64,000 nt of DNA, taken from positions 2,666,001 to 2,730,000 of the forward strand of contig JAGTJL010000008.1 of NCBI GenBank assembly GCA_020746875.1, given 5' to 3'. Numbering within the stretch: position 1 is the first letter of the stretch; the number at the start of each line of letters is the position of its first letter. The translations under genes and the position numbers were made by a program. Source of the DNA: Rhexocercosporidium sp. MPI-PUGE-AT-0058 (Eukaryota; Ascomycota; Leotiomycetes; Helotiales). Of the stretch, positions 44,711 to 56,346 are shown piece after piece. A model generated the notes under the pieces. It was given only the letters and a program-made list of their open reading frames with translations, was not told the origin of the DNA and made no database searches.

Positions 44711-45650
44711 GGGACTTGGTCCCACTCTCCCTCTTTGCTGCATATTTTTCTTTGTATACATTTTGGGTTCTGGGATGGGAGGCTTGGTAGCCGGGGTTAG
44801 GGTGGATAATCTATAGATGGGATGGAAGGGAGGAGTTCAATTCTTTATTTACATTTCCTTTTCTGTCCGATAATGGTCGAGATGGATGGAGATTAGGAGT
44901 TACATATGGCTTCTGGTCGACGGCGTTGTTCGGAGGGATTTAAAGATTGCAAACAATGGGATGATAGGAGACGCGGAAAAAATACCTTCCTAGTTCGGAA
45001 TGTAATGTGTATTTGGCTTCATGAGGACTGGTTTCGACCTCTCTACTGAGTTAAGATTTCTCTAGTCCCGCTCCTTGTACACTTTATTTCTATCCTAATG
45101 AGTGAAATGCTCAAATTTCGTATAATGCGTTTCTATCTGAATTTAAACTCCAGTATGTCTAAATCCCTAAACTTAAATCCCGTCACTGTTCTGCATGACG
45201 AGAATCTGAAGCAAAAAGATCTCATGAAATGACAATGAGAGTGAGTGACTCGGCTGTAGCCGATGTAACGATAACTTTGTCTTCCGCTCTGGAGGTCAAT
45301 TTCGAGGCGGTTAGCGAACCCCTTTTATCTCATGGTGAGTGGATATGTATGAGGCGGACTGCTGAGGAGTCTATGATGTCACCAGAACAGCTTTTTTGGA
45401 GTCACTTGGAACACAACTAATGACAATAACACAACCTTAAGACAGCCATGATTTGCTCAGAAAACTATTACTTACAGAAAGGAAGCATTGCAGGTGCGAA
45501 GGAAGAAGCGAATGCATGCATGACACATCTCAAGCCTGGGACACACAAGGGCTAGGTACCCACGATAGACAACATGCAAAGGATACCAGAATATACAATA
45601 AACGTTCAAGTCAAGATGCATGAATCTATCTTACATCCACCTGTCATCAT
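44711..45650. other. convergent 3' intergenic region
   Basis: 940 nt between the lipoxygenase and catalase ends. Short frames only; no RNA gene or repeat seen. Confidence 0.45.
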
Positions 45651-47429
45651 CTAATGGACACCATTCGTACCGTTCGTACCGTTCGTGCCGTTCGTGCAGT
45701 TCGTGCCATTCGTGCCGTTCATGTCACTCGTAGCATTCACCCCAAGAGCCTGACTCCTGTGCGTACCCCGAACAGGAGCACCATTCGCCTCTCCCCGACT
45801 CAACTGCACACTTTGGTCGTTCATCCCATTAGCAACCCTGTTCCCCTCCTTCTTTGCCATACCATTGTGCGTGCCATTGAACTTCAGATCCGCAGTACCA
45901 GGATACCCCTTGATGCCAGTAGCCTTCTCAAGTCTACTCGCCAGATCCTCGCTGACTTCCCTAAAGATGCCAATCTGTCTCTTGATAATCTCATCCTCAG
46001 TGCAGTTCGCCATGTGGCCGGACACGTTACTAATGAATCTCTCCTTGGCCTTCTCATCGAAGACCTTCTCCCACAGAGTACTTGGGGCGTTGAAGTCCTC
46101 TGGACGGATCTCAGACAGGAATGACACGGCATTAGACGTAAAGTGCCCGTGTGTCTTGTCGAGGTTGACCTGGCGATCCTTGAAGCTCATCGGCTCAATC
46201 GAGGAGAGATAATTAGGGCGACTACCCTGGTTGAAGAATGCCATTTGGCCGTCGCGCTGGAAGTTCGCCATGCGGTAGTTGGGGCGGGGAGCGTTGACGG
46301 GAAGTTGTTGGTAGTTCACGCCGACGCGGTGGTGGTGCGTGTCCGGGTATGAGAACAATCTGCTCTGAAGAACAGGATCTGCTGAAGGCTCAATGCCAGG
46401 CACCATGTGACCGGGATTGAAGCAGACTTGTTTGATTTCTGCGAAGTAGTTGGTGGCATTCTCGTTGAGCTCAAACTCAACGACTTTGCGGAGTGGAAAT
46501 TTGTCGTGAGGCCAGATGTGCGTGAGATCGAAGACATTGATCTTGTCGGTCTCCCAGAGCTCCTCTGCTTGCTTTGGAGTCATAGTTTGGACTTCGAACG
46601 ACCACTTTGGGAAGTCACCCTTGGCGATAGACTCAAAGAGATCCTTCTGGGAGTAGTCTGGCGAGTAGTTGGCTGAGTCTTCTTGGGTAATGAACTTGAC
46701 GCCTTGCTGGGACTTCATGTGGAATTGGCAGTATACCCATTCGCCCTTCTTGTTGATGAGCTTGACTGTATGTCCGAGGTCTCCATGCATATGTCTGTAT
46801 CCGTCGGGAATACCACGATTACCCATCAAGATCATGACTTGATGAACCGATTCTGGGTTCTGAGACAGGTAGTCCCAAAATACTGTCGAGTCATCAGCGT
46901 GCGTGAGATGGGTCGATGGGTGCCTCTTCTACGTGTGGATGAAGTATGGGAACTTGGCAGGGTCCCTCAAGAAGAAGACGGGAGTATTATTTGCTACTAA
47001 ATCCCAGTTTCCCTCGTCAGTTCTGAATTTGACAGAGAAACCTCGAGGGTCGCGAGCGCAGTCGTGAGAACCAGACTCGCCACCAACGGTTGAGAAACGG
47101 ACTGTAATGGGACATTCCTTGCCTGGCTGGAACATGTCTGCGAGACAAAGGTCCTCGAGAGAATCTGTTGTGCGGTAGACGCCATGGGCACCGCTGAATT
47201 TTGCATGGACGACTCGCTCGGGAATACGCTCTCTGTCGAAGTGGGAAAGGAGGTCGATTAGGTGGAAATCTTGGAGCAGAAGAGGACCGTTCTCTCCTGC
47301 GCGTTGAGCTTCGTAAGGGTGAGGAACTGGAACGCCATTGGATATCGTGTAGACAGTGTCTTGAGATTTGGCAGCTCGGTCGTCGAGGTAGTTGCGATAT
47401 TTATCGCCGGATGTGTGAGTTGAAGCCAT
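45651..47429 (-). pseudogene. monofunctional heme catalase with an in-frame TAG stop
   Basis: Small-subunit (clade 3-like) catalase, 593 codons, no intron. One frame spans the whole family from [20 protein letters not shown] to the stop at 45651, but codon 167 is TAG (46931-46929) where relatives have Gln: FIHT*KRHPSTHLTHADD. The sequence on both sides is well conserved. Active-site His is in [12 protein letters not shown], distal Asn in [13 protein letters not shown], and heme-ligand Tyr in LFSYPDTHHHRVGVNY. A 50-nt GT...AG segment does cover the stop, but removing it would break the frame and delete conserved residues. So it is a recent null allele, a readthrough gene, or a sequence error. 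The C-terminus carries an (NGT)n repeat and no PTS1 signal. The truncated product would lack the heme-ligand Tyr. Confidence 0.85.
45661..45723. repeat. 9-nt tandem repeat in the catalase 3' end
   Basis: Seven imperfect copies of CCGTTCGTR on the plus strand, coding on the minus strand for repeated Asn-Gly-Thr at the catalase C-terminus. Confidence 0.9.
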
Positions 47430-48982
47430 TTTGGTTGTACGTTTTGAATGATGCTAGATGGAGATGAAAGAAGAGCAGAAACTAGGAATGTATAGATACA
47501 CTGTTATCTTGCCCCTGCTATAGACTGACTGATGACTTCATGATGAGCTGTACCTGATTTCTCATTCGTCGACCAGAAGGAGAACCACATTTCGTACATA
47601 CCTAGCTCAAGCATGACAGACGGCTGTCTGAGCGGATATGCAGAACTTGCTGGTAGCTATGCAGTTCTCTGAACTAGCCGGGACCGAGATTGTAAATATT
47701 GGCAATGTTAACAATGCCTTGAACTCAAAGAACTAGACATTATCTTCTCATTCGTCAATCGAAATTGAGGCTCTTTCGATGCATCTACTGCATCACCTCC
47801 GATCCAATGACATGATTGGAATAGAGCATGGGAAAACAAAATTTCGATCTCGCCTCGAACAAGATATCGATATCGTCATAGCCGTTGATAGCAGGTGGCA
47901 AAATGTGGGGTCTAGCTAGGACCGAGAATTGAAACTGAGGTTAGATCCCAATGTATTGGTGGGATCAATTGCGAACGCAATGCCATCTTCATCTGCTTGG
48001 GCTGAGTGTAAATGCTACGGCAGGGTATTTCGAGCAAGTCCACGGCCTGGGAGCACTGAGGCATATGTTGCGAGGCTAAGTTGTTGTGTGTGCTGAAGAG
48101 GATTCGAATCCGAATCGAAGACGTCAGCAAGATGGGTTTAAACCACGTGATATACAGGGAAAAGTCCGCTGTCAAGGACATTACAGGGTTAGGGGTTTAG
48201 GAGAAAAGTATTGGGACATCTACTAGTCTGTTCCCTTCCTATTGGCGCTCAATCGCTATATTGGGATGGGAGATACACAATCAGAGCAGAAGACGCCGAG
48301 GACGCAACACATGACATGCCAAGATGCAAGCAAGAAAACGGGGTAAATCCCATGTCAGCTCATGCACCTGCCCCTGTCAGGCTTCGACAAAGCGAGACAG
48401 AGAGATAGGGGCGGTGATAATCGATACCGACAAAGCTTGAAATGGCTCGTGTTATTATTCGATATGTCGGAGGATTGGCTTACAACACGGGATTGGCATG
48501 CTCGCTCTGTGTGGTTGTTGATACCCAGCAAAGAGGAAAGGAGGAAAGGCGCACGTCGGCTGATCCAGACTACAGCTCGACGGGAGGCCTCTAAACCCCA
48601 AGCTGCCTAGCACTTACTATGTACCCTGCATCCACCCCGCATTTTGCAATTCGCCCCTCGAGTCTCTCAACGCTGAAGCTTTACTGGACAAACTTTGACG
48701 CCTCACATGCCTTACTCCTATGAGCTCGAACTCTTTTTGCACCCGCAACGCCCCCTCGTCAACTCAAGCGAAGCGAAGCGGAGAGAAACTCTACCCTACC
48801 CCTCACTTACTCCCCAAAACTTGCTATCAGCAACCCCATCTGTCTCCCTTCATCCCCCTTCGCTATATCTCTCGCTCTTTCTTCTCTCTGGACCAGCAAT
48901 CTTTTCATACTTTCCATGATTTCCCGGTAGCACGGTGTCGTGTCGTGTGTTGTTGTTTGGTTGAAGAGGATCATAGCCGGGG
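47430..48982. other. intergenic between divergent catalase and Zn2Cys6 genes
   Basis: 1.55 kb that should hold both promoters. Pyrimidine-rich from about 48740 to 48900, typical of a fungal 5' leader. No gene or RNA seen. Confidence 0.45.
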
Positions 48983-51254
48983 ATGGCTCCAGAAAGCAAA
49001 CCAACCACAGGCCGCCGCACAGTATGTGACCACTGTCGAAGACGCAGTAAGTTCAGCTACCCGCCTGGCTGCAGTAAAGCTGTCAGCATGACGCTCCAGT
49101 CCCTTTCTTGGAGCTTGAGCTTCAGCACTGACCTGCAACAGGAATCCGCTGTGATGGGGAATTCCCATGTAATCAATGCGGTAATGCTTCGTTGGTTTGC
49201 AAGAGAGAACATGTCCCCAAAAGAAGAGGACCTAAGAGAGGGACGGGGAGGGTTATCAATGAGCTGAGAGCTCAGGATGGCGATGAGGTGCCGAATTTCA
49301 ATGGCAATGCGCCCAGATCGAATGGTTCTGCTCCTGAAAGTCACAGTTCAGATCCGCCATCGTAAGTTCACCAGAAATTACTCTTCTCGTTTACATCATG
49401 ACCATCTGGAAATGAACAGCTGCGATCCTCAATCAGGCTTGATGTTGTCATGTGACCCGTCCCTTCTCAACTAGCTATCACTTCACCACCACGGTTTCAA
49501 CTTTCATATACAGCACTTCTTACTCACAAAATATCTAGAATCGATCAATGGATATCAGATAGCACCGATGCCATCTCCCCAACCCTCCACCAGCAACGAT
49601 GGCACCCCATCATGTCCGAGACATCACACACTCTCCCCGATGAACCAAACAGCATCTTCACAACGGACCAATTCAGGCCAACAAGCCCCTCTTACTTCCA
49701 CCTCATACCGACCTGCATCGACCTCTTCATGGAACACATCTACCCCATCATGCCTCTAGTTCACATGCCTACCCTCCGTGCATCCATCACTCGCCCTCAA
49801 GAGATGTACGAGAAGAACCTCTTGTACTCTCTGTGCGCCCTCACTTCAACCCACATGTCCGGGAAGAGCATACTCGCACCTGGGCCTCCATCCTGGGAAG
49901 CAGCCGGACGTTTCTTCCTTGATGAATGCATCTCCGTGCGGCAATCGTACGATTTTGTCGAGGATAAAACCCTTTCTGCTGTCATATCCTCGTACTTCGT
50001 ATCAACGGCTTTTTTTGAGTTGAATCAGAATAAGAAATCCTGGTATTACCTTAGGGAAGCCTTGACAATGGGTCAAGATCTTGGGTTTCATGATGAGAAT
50101 ACTTATGGCAGTTTAGACCCGACTGAAGCATTGTGTCGGAGACGCACATTTTGGATTCTCTATGTGACAGAAAGGTACCCAACCGCCTTTCCACTTCCTC
50201 CCCAAGACTTTCAAACTAAGCGAATCAAAACAGATCCTTCGCAATCCTCCGCCACAAACCCCTCACTTTGTCTAAAACCCCCGCCTTCCCAACAACCCTC
50301 CACGAGTACGAAGCGCCCGAAATCCACTCGGGCTTTATGCACCTCGTAAACTCCTACCACCTCCTCGACTCCTCCTTTGTGGACTCCTGGAATGAGTCCG
50401 CTTCCGTCCCCGCCTCAACCGCAACATATACGACCCTACAACAGCAACTCTCCCGCCCTCACCCAACATCTCTCTCCCTGACTTCCATCCAGAAAGCAGA
50501 CATACTTGTAACGCAGCAATGGCTCCGCCTCATCGTCTGGCAATCCTCCATGCGCCAGGGCCTCCTCTCTTCCACCGCCGAGGACGAAAGCATGACCTTT
50601 CGCTACCCGCTCAAAATAGCTCACTCTCTCTTAGACGTCATCTCCAGCCTGCCGACCTCCAGCATAGAAGTTCACGGCATGGGCATCTTCGAGAAGATCT
50701 TCGAGATTGGAAATACAATGCTCGACGTCATGCAAGCCTGCGGTACGAATATCCCCTCGGAATCCTACGGTGTTGTCCAAGATCCCTTTGAGATCTTCGT
50801 CAAGACACTGAGCCAGACACCGAATTCGCAGCGCCAGTATGCGAATTTGCTCCTTGCGAAGGCGGCGGAGAAACCGGAGATTCAGCGCTTTTCGATGCCG
50901 CTGAGTAATCTTATTCCACTGCAGGATGGGTCGGCTGCGGAGGAGTATGCGTATATGAGCGAGAGAGGCGGGATTGACGGTATGCCTGTGCCCGGGCCTT
51001 CACCAGTCCATGGGACAAGGGGCTGGAGAGGTAGTATTGTAGGTGAGATTGGAGACGGCTTGGGATTAGGTCTTATGGCTCCTGTGCCTACAAGGCAGTG
51101 GAGGGGGAGTATTGTGGGGGAGATTGGCGAGGATGGAGTTTATAAGGATCATGAGGAGGGGGTGAGTAGCTGGGTGGGTGGTGAGGATATGTTGTGGGAT
51201 GCTGGCGAGGGGGATGGCGATCAGCCGTGGTTGAAGATGGAAGAGGGGATGTAG
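48983..51254 (+). CDS. Zn2Cys6 transcription factor (sugar-regulator/AmyR-MAL activator-like)
   Basis: Binuclear zinc-cluster activator, 646 residues. Exons 48983-49046, 49142-49361, 49539-50174, 50234-51254; introns 95, 177 and 59 nt, all in phase. The first intron splits the zinc cluster: CDHCRRR|RIRCDGEFPCNQC...CK, spacing C-X2-C-X6-C-X5-C-X2-C-X6-C, followed by the basic KRRGPKRGTGR linker. The fungal_trans middle region reads FHLIPTCIDLFMEHIYPIMP, YYLREALTMGQDLGFHDE, RRRTFWILYVTER|SFAILRHKPLTL, typical of the AmyR/BglR-type sugar regulators. The acidic C-terminus has two copies of WRGSIVGEIG (about 30 residues apart). Target genes are unknown; no hydrolase or transporter gene is adjacent. 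Confidence 0.9.
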
Positions 51255-52075
51255 GATTGGTGGTTTGATGATGGTTTCTACCTGGCTTCGAAGGGGAGTT
51301 GGATTTGGATAGGTGCAATTATGGGGCTGGATTGGATTTGATTGGGTTGAAACAGGCTGGATGCATTCGGAACGGTGCATGCATGGACGGACTGGATTGG
51401 GAGTGGAATCGGTGTGTATGATATGACATAACATGGAATGGCATAATATGACGCGATATGTTGTTTTCATAAGGGGTCGAAGCATTTTACTGTTAGTCGG
51501 GATGGGATTTCCTGGACATCAGTCGTTGTACGAATGACTCGCGGATGCTGTTTTTGTTCATTGTGCTAGGCATCTTTATTTTAGGCATTGTAGCGTGGAA
51601 TGAAGTATCATCATTTATGTCCTAATCGGTATCTCTTTTCGTATCAAATATTCAAAGTAAAGTGATGGAGAGTTCGGAGCTGTAAAAACATGCTCGCATT
51701 TGCATTGTCTCAACATGCTGCGTGTTTTCAAGCACATCTAACCCTCATAAACTTCATAATACAAACATACTTCACTGCTCGGTAAGCACCTATCTTTGTA
51801 AACACTATGCCCTCTCTTCATGCTCGATGTCTGTGTCCTAGTGAGGCACCGTCAATGTGCCTGGCGTTCCCTCTCCAGACCCTTCGAGCGGAAGACGTCT
51901 CTCCGCCGGCAGCTTCTATGTTGGTCTTCTAGTCATGCCATAACAAGCACAGATCAGTAACCTATGATCAAGACTAGATTGTCCCCGATCAGGGCTTCCG
52001 CGTACCAAACCCCGCTCCCCAACACTTTTCCATCGCCAGCCAACACAATTGAATATACACCTCCCACCCAAACCA
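51255..52075. other. convergent 3' intergenic region
   Basis: 820 nt between two gene ends. TGGATTGG-like short direct repeats near 51290-51410 (several GGATTGG/GGACTGG copies) are imperfect and look like simple-sequence drift. No gene seen. Confidence 0.4.
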
Positions 52076-53087
52076 CTAAAAAGCCCCCCTAAATTGATCA
52101 ACAAGCTGTCTAGCCAAGGGTCTCCTCCTGCCCACCTCCCCTCCATGTCTGCCATCACTCCCCGTCGCCGCCGCCGTTACCCCATTCTCCCCCTCCAATC
52201 TCCTCCTCAAACCCTCAAAATCCTCTCCCCGCTTCCTCATCTTCTCACCCACCACCCAGCCCGGCACCCTCCACCTCGTGAACCTCCCCGGCAAAACCTC
52301 ATTCCTCCAACTATACCCCACCACCCAACCCACCACCGCGCAGATCAGCGAGCCCGGGAACTGCGAGAGGGAGAGCTGGAGCGCGGGCAGGTAGACGTAG
52401 GATTTGTCGGAGAAGGTTAGGCCTGTGAAGGAAGGGGAGGTGGAGGGGTTGTAAGGCGTGGCTGCGATGCGGTATTTGTAGACGTGCGGGATTACGGCGT
52501 GGTACTGTGCCAGGAGGGAGAAGATTAGGGGGGTTGGTCCCGCGGGGAGGTAGTTGATTGTGTGGAGGGAGAGGGGCCGGATGAAGATTGTGAGGAGGAG
52601 GGGTGGGAGGATGGTTGTTAGGAGGAAGGAGAGGGTTGTGAAGGACTAGGGGGTATTAGCTGTTGACTCTTGCTCTAGATATGCCGCTAGGAATTGGTGC
52701 AATTGTACAGAAGTATATATTGGCTCAATGGTACGATACACCGCCCCCCCCCCCCCCCCCCCCCCCCTTAAAAAAAAAAGAGGCAAATGATGTAGCAAAA
52801 GTCCAAGTAAAGACAGAACTTACGGCAAACTTCCGACTCCCCCACAACCTCTCCACAACCCTCATATTATACACCGTCATCGCAGCAAACAAGCACTCGG
52901 TCGAATTCGTATAGCATAGCTGATACACCAACACGCGCCACAGCTGATGATACCGCCATATATGCGGATCGACCTGGATGTAGAAGTAGTGTTTGGTGTC
53001 GGTGATGCTGGCTAGGAGGGAGGTGGCTACAATGCAGTACGCGAGGCTGCGACAGACGGGTGCGGATGCAAAGCCTGTGGAGAGCAT
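52076..53087 (-). CDS. dsc2: DSC E3 ubiquitin ligase complex subunit 2 (rhomboid/UBAC2-like)
   Basis: Rhomboid-like membrane subunit of the Golgi DSC E3 ligase, which in fungi activates SREBP by proteolysis and so controls sterol and hypoxia responses. Exons 53087-52824 and 52645-52076, 277 residues. Exon 1: ITDTKHYFYIQVDPHIWRYH, QLWRVLVYQLCYTNSTECLF and MRVVERLWGSRKFA, the UBAC2/Dsc2 signature. Exon 2: SFTTLSFLLTTILPPLLLTI, LIFSLLAQYHAVIPHVYKY, TGLTFSDKSYVYLPALQLSL and GSLICAVVGWVVGYSWRNEV. The rhomboid catalytic Ser-His pair is not evident, as expected for this pseudoprotease branch. The tail is basic. The 178-nt intron contains a 24-nt homopolymer. Shares a divergent promoter region with the PHD gene. 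Confidence 0.9.
52744..52767 (+). repeat. C24 homopolymer (G24 on the dsc2 strand)
   Basis: Twenty-four consecutive C followed by TT and A10 (52770-52779). Lies inside the dsc2 intron, so the pre-mRNA carries U10-AA-G24. Confidence 0.95.
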
Positions 53088-54256
53088 GGTTGGTTTGGTT
53101 GTTGATTGTTGATTCGGATCGTCGTTTAGTGGATGGGCGAAGAGTGATTCATGGTTCGGAATAGAAGAAATTGGAGGAAGACGTGTTGAATGCGATCGAT
53201 GTTGATGTTGATGGTGGGGAAGCGAAGGAAAGCAAACAAATAGTAGAAGTCAGCCTCCTCGGCCGATGATGTAGCGTGGCCTGAACAGGAGACAGGGGCG
53301 CGGGAGGTGAGGCTCGAGGGGGAGGGGGGGAGTGAAGGGAGGAGAGGGATACAGACAACCTTGTTGACTTCATTTGATTGTCACCAACGTGCGGTTTTAT
53401 TATCATCTTTTGAACGACATTCGCTTGTTTCTTGTTTAGTTTTTGATACAGGTTAAGTACTCTTTCAAGTTGCAATGGAGTAAGTAAATAGAATCGACCT
53501 TCATGTAATAGTTGAACCACCCTGGTGCTTCCCTTTTCTTATCAACAAAAAGCATTGTAAGGTTGATTGTAGGCTGGTCAAGTTGACACTGTCTAAGTCT
53601 AAAGAAGCACGTCTTCCGGTCATGCGAACCGATTCAATACTTGTCTGGCTCTGAGTAAATTCAAGTGGATAGCTACTTTCTACTGTGGTGAACCAGCACT
53701 TGGAGCTCACTACTGTTGTACTGTAAATGTATTAATTGGTTGAGCAGAACTGCAATGAGTTTCATCTTGTATGCACCGACTATTGCTTGATTCAAATATC
53801 ATACTTAGAAACGGCAATACTCTCTGCAAGATGCAAGGACAAATGAAGTTTTTACTCAACAGCAAAAATCCTCTGCCTCAGGTTTCTTCCCTTCAACAAA
53901 CTCCACCATCGATCCCCAGTTCGGCCGGCGTCGGCAATTAAACGAAATCAGATAAGCGTCGATTCTGCCGCTTTTCGCCCACCGCCCTGCCCTTCCAAAC
54001 CACCAAGCCAGCCCAGCCCAGCCCAGTCCAGGACGACCTTCAATCATCCGTACACTCCTCCCTCTGCCAACTTTGACTACACGCCTCCATACACGTACAG
54101 TGGCTTCTGCTTCTCTGCAACAATCCTCAATGTCCTCCACAAGCTGAGAAAACCACTGCTGCAATCTTTCACCACTCTTTTCGCGTGTCGCACACTCCCA
54201 CAACTTCGTCCTCGTCATATACACCTCCCTGGTTGACGAAAAGCCTCCCTCCCACC
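53088..54256. promoter_or_regulatory. divergent promoter region of dsc2 and the ING/PHD gene
   Basis: 1.17 kb between two opposite start codons. Contains a G/A-rich stretch near 53290-53350. No specific site is claimed and the overlapping minus frame 53149-53520 looks spurious. Confidence 0.45.
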
Positions 54257-56346
54257 ATGAAGACCTCCAAGCAACCTCCAGTCGACCTGGCATCGAGTCG
54301 CAGAGCTCAGCCTCTTCGACAGACACGAAATAATCCTCCCCGAGCCTCAATCTCCGGCACTCGCAACTTCGGTTCTAGAGGGTCGCTCGGTGGAGGTATG
54401 GAGGAAACGCCCATGGACATCTTCCCCGCGATCACACACTTCGCCGACGCAATCACTGCTCTGCCAAAAGAACTCGTCCGGCACTTCACACTCCTCAAGG
54501 AAGTCGATGCCAAAATCTTTGCGCCAGAAGAAGAACTTGGGAAGCTTGTCGACGCTGCGTTAAACGCCCCTCTTCCCAGATCTTCACAACCTGAATCACA
54601 TCCTACTTTCGGCCCAAAATCTGCTCCTATGAGCGCGCAAGGAAGTCTCAATGGTTCCATCACAAATGGTCATGCTGCGTCAGTCCACTCTGGTGTGGAA
54701 GGCGAAGCTGCGAACGTGTGGGATCCGTCAAATATCCCTCGACGACAACTGTTCCAACATTGCGCGTACACGATGCAGAACATGCTGGTCTCCCTGGACG
54801 AGAAGAACCACGTCATAGCTACCGCGAGCGAAGCTCTGAATAAACAGCTCGCGCGCATTGACGAATGCTTCCCATACATCGAGCTTGAGGTCAGCGAGGA
54901 GGCGCGATTTGGCAGTACGACACATTGGGCATACCCTGAGAACCGTCAACCGAAGGTACCTGCTGGTGTATCTAGGAGGGAAATTGCTGCTGCAAATAGC
55001 TTGTCTGCAGCTGCGCAACAGATTGCCGAGGAAGCTGCAGCGAGGAGTGATGCGCGAAAGCAGGCTATCCTCGAGAGAAAGAAGGGGAAGACACAGCAGG
55101 CCGAGTCCGACTTTGATGAGGAAAGGCTCAAGGAGAAGAAGGTTCACGGAAATACAAAGAGTCGAAAGGCGGCCGATGCTGTTGGGTTGGGTATTACAAA
55201 TGGGAATGGGAATCCTCCCAAGCGTCGCAAAGTTGAGAAAGGACCGGCTGGTGGTGTGGTAATGGAGAAGTCTCTCAGCTCGGTATTTGCCAATGGCGCA
55301 GCGAAAGGAAAGGCAGCAAGTCCAAGAGAAACGCCAGTACCCGAGCCGAAGAAGAGGTCGAGAGTTCCCGCAACAAATGGACAGACGAGAAAGAGGTATG
55401 TTAAAGTGGCAGAGGTGGGATCAATTGCTGATAGTACTAGGAATAACACAATTACTTCTGCGATGTCTCCATCTTTGGCCTCCTCTCCGATACGAAGTAC
55501 ATTCCCGGAGATCAAGACCAAGGCCACACCACCACCTACGAATGGCAGACCTGCTGCTGCGAGAGGAAGACAGAACTCCACACAGGCAACGGTAGAGAAG
55601 AGGCCCCAATCATCTGCCTCGAACAAACCGAATGGAACAAATACGCCGGACTTGTTGACTGCAGCAGCAATCACAGGGCGAACTGTTCCTGAGGTCAAAG
55701 CTACAATGAAGGAAACAGCAAACAACCCCAAAGAACATCTCCTAGAAGACATAACACAGGAGGAGCCAGCAGTAGTTGGTGGAGTCGTTGTTGGGAACCG
55801 TAAAGATAGTGTTGCTAAAGAGGAGACTGTCGAGCCTATGCAAGGCATACAATTAACAACCGTCACTACCAAGAGTGGCCGAGCCAGCAAACCTTCTACA
55901 CCAGCGATACCACAGTTCCCCGAGCCCGTCCAACGATCCCGATCCTCCCGCGCAGTTGAAACGTCGAGTTCGAAACGAAGTCACAAGAAAGGCGCCGGGC
56001 AAGCAGCACAACTTGCAGCGCAACAAAGCCAAAATGGAGACGATGAGCCTACTCCAGATGTTGTGGAAGAGGATGAGGACCTTGAAGTTGGCGAGGATGA
56101 GCCCACGTATTGTTATTGTAACAACGTTAGTTATGGCGAGATGGTTGGTTGCGACTCGGATACTTGTGAGAGAGAATGGTTCCATCTGGAGTGTGTGGGT
56201 TTGAAGGTTGCGCCTGTTGGGAAAGGTACGTTCTCTCTATCGCTGATGTGCTGAAGAGGAATGCGTGGCTAATGCACGATGCAGCGAAATGGTACTGTGA
56301 CGACTGCAAAGAGAAAATGAAGCAGAAGCGCTTCAGCACTCGCTAG
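54257..56346 (+). CDS. ING-family PHD-finger protein, Pho23-like
   Basis: Chromatin subunit of a histone deacetylase/acetyltransferase complex that reads H3K4me3. Exons 54257-56225 and 56285-56346 (59-nt intron, GTACGT...TGCAG), 676 residues. N-terminal ING domain: MDIFPAITHFADAITALPKE, LLKEVDAKIFAPEEELGKLV, then QHCAYTMQNMLVSLDEKNHV and DECFPYIELEVSEEA. A long Ser/Pro/Lys-rich linker with basic clusters (PPKRRKVEKGP) follows. The C-terminal PHD is complete only after splicing: CYCNNVSYGEMVGCDSDTC, EWFHLECVGL, GKAKWYCDDCKEKMK, giving the Cys4-His-Cys3 zinc set plus the conserved Tyr and Trp of the methyl-lysine cage. The WYCDDCK end is closest to the Pho23 branch; Yng1/Yng2-type assignment is less likely. 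Confidence 0.92.

Noticed and set aside
46880..46929. Possible 50-nt intron removing the catalase TAG
   Set aside because: It would remove conserved RHPSTHLTHADD residues and shift the frame into early stops.
48090..48125. GATTCGAATCCGAATCG string resembling tRNA box B
   Set aside because: It is a short palindrome-like sequence; no cloverleaf around it.
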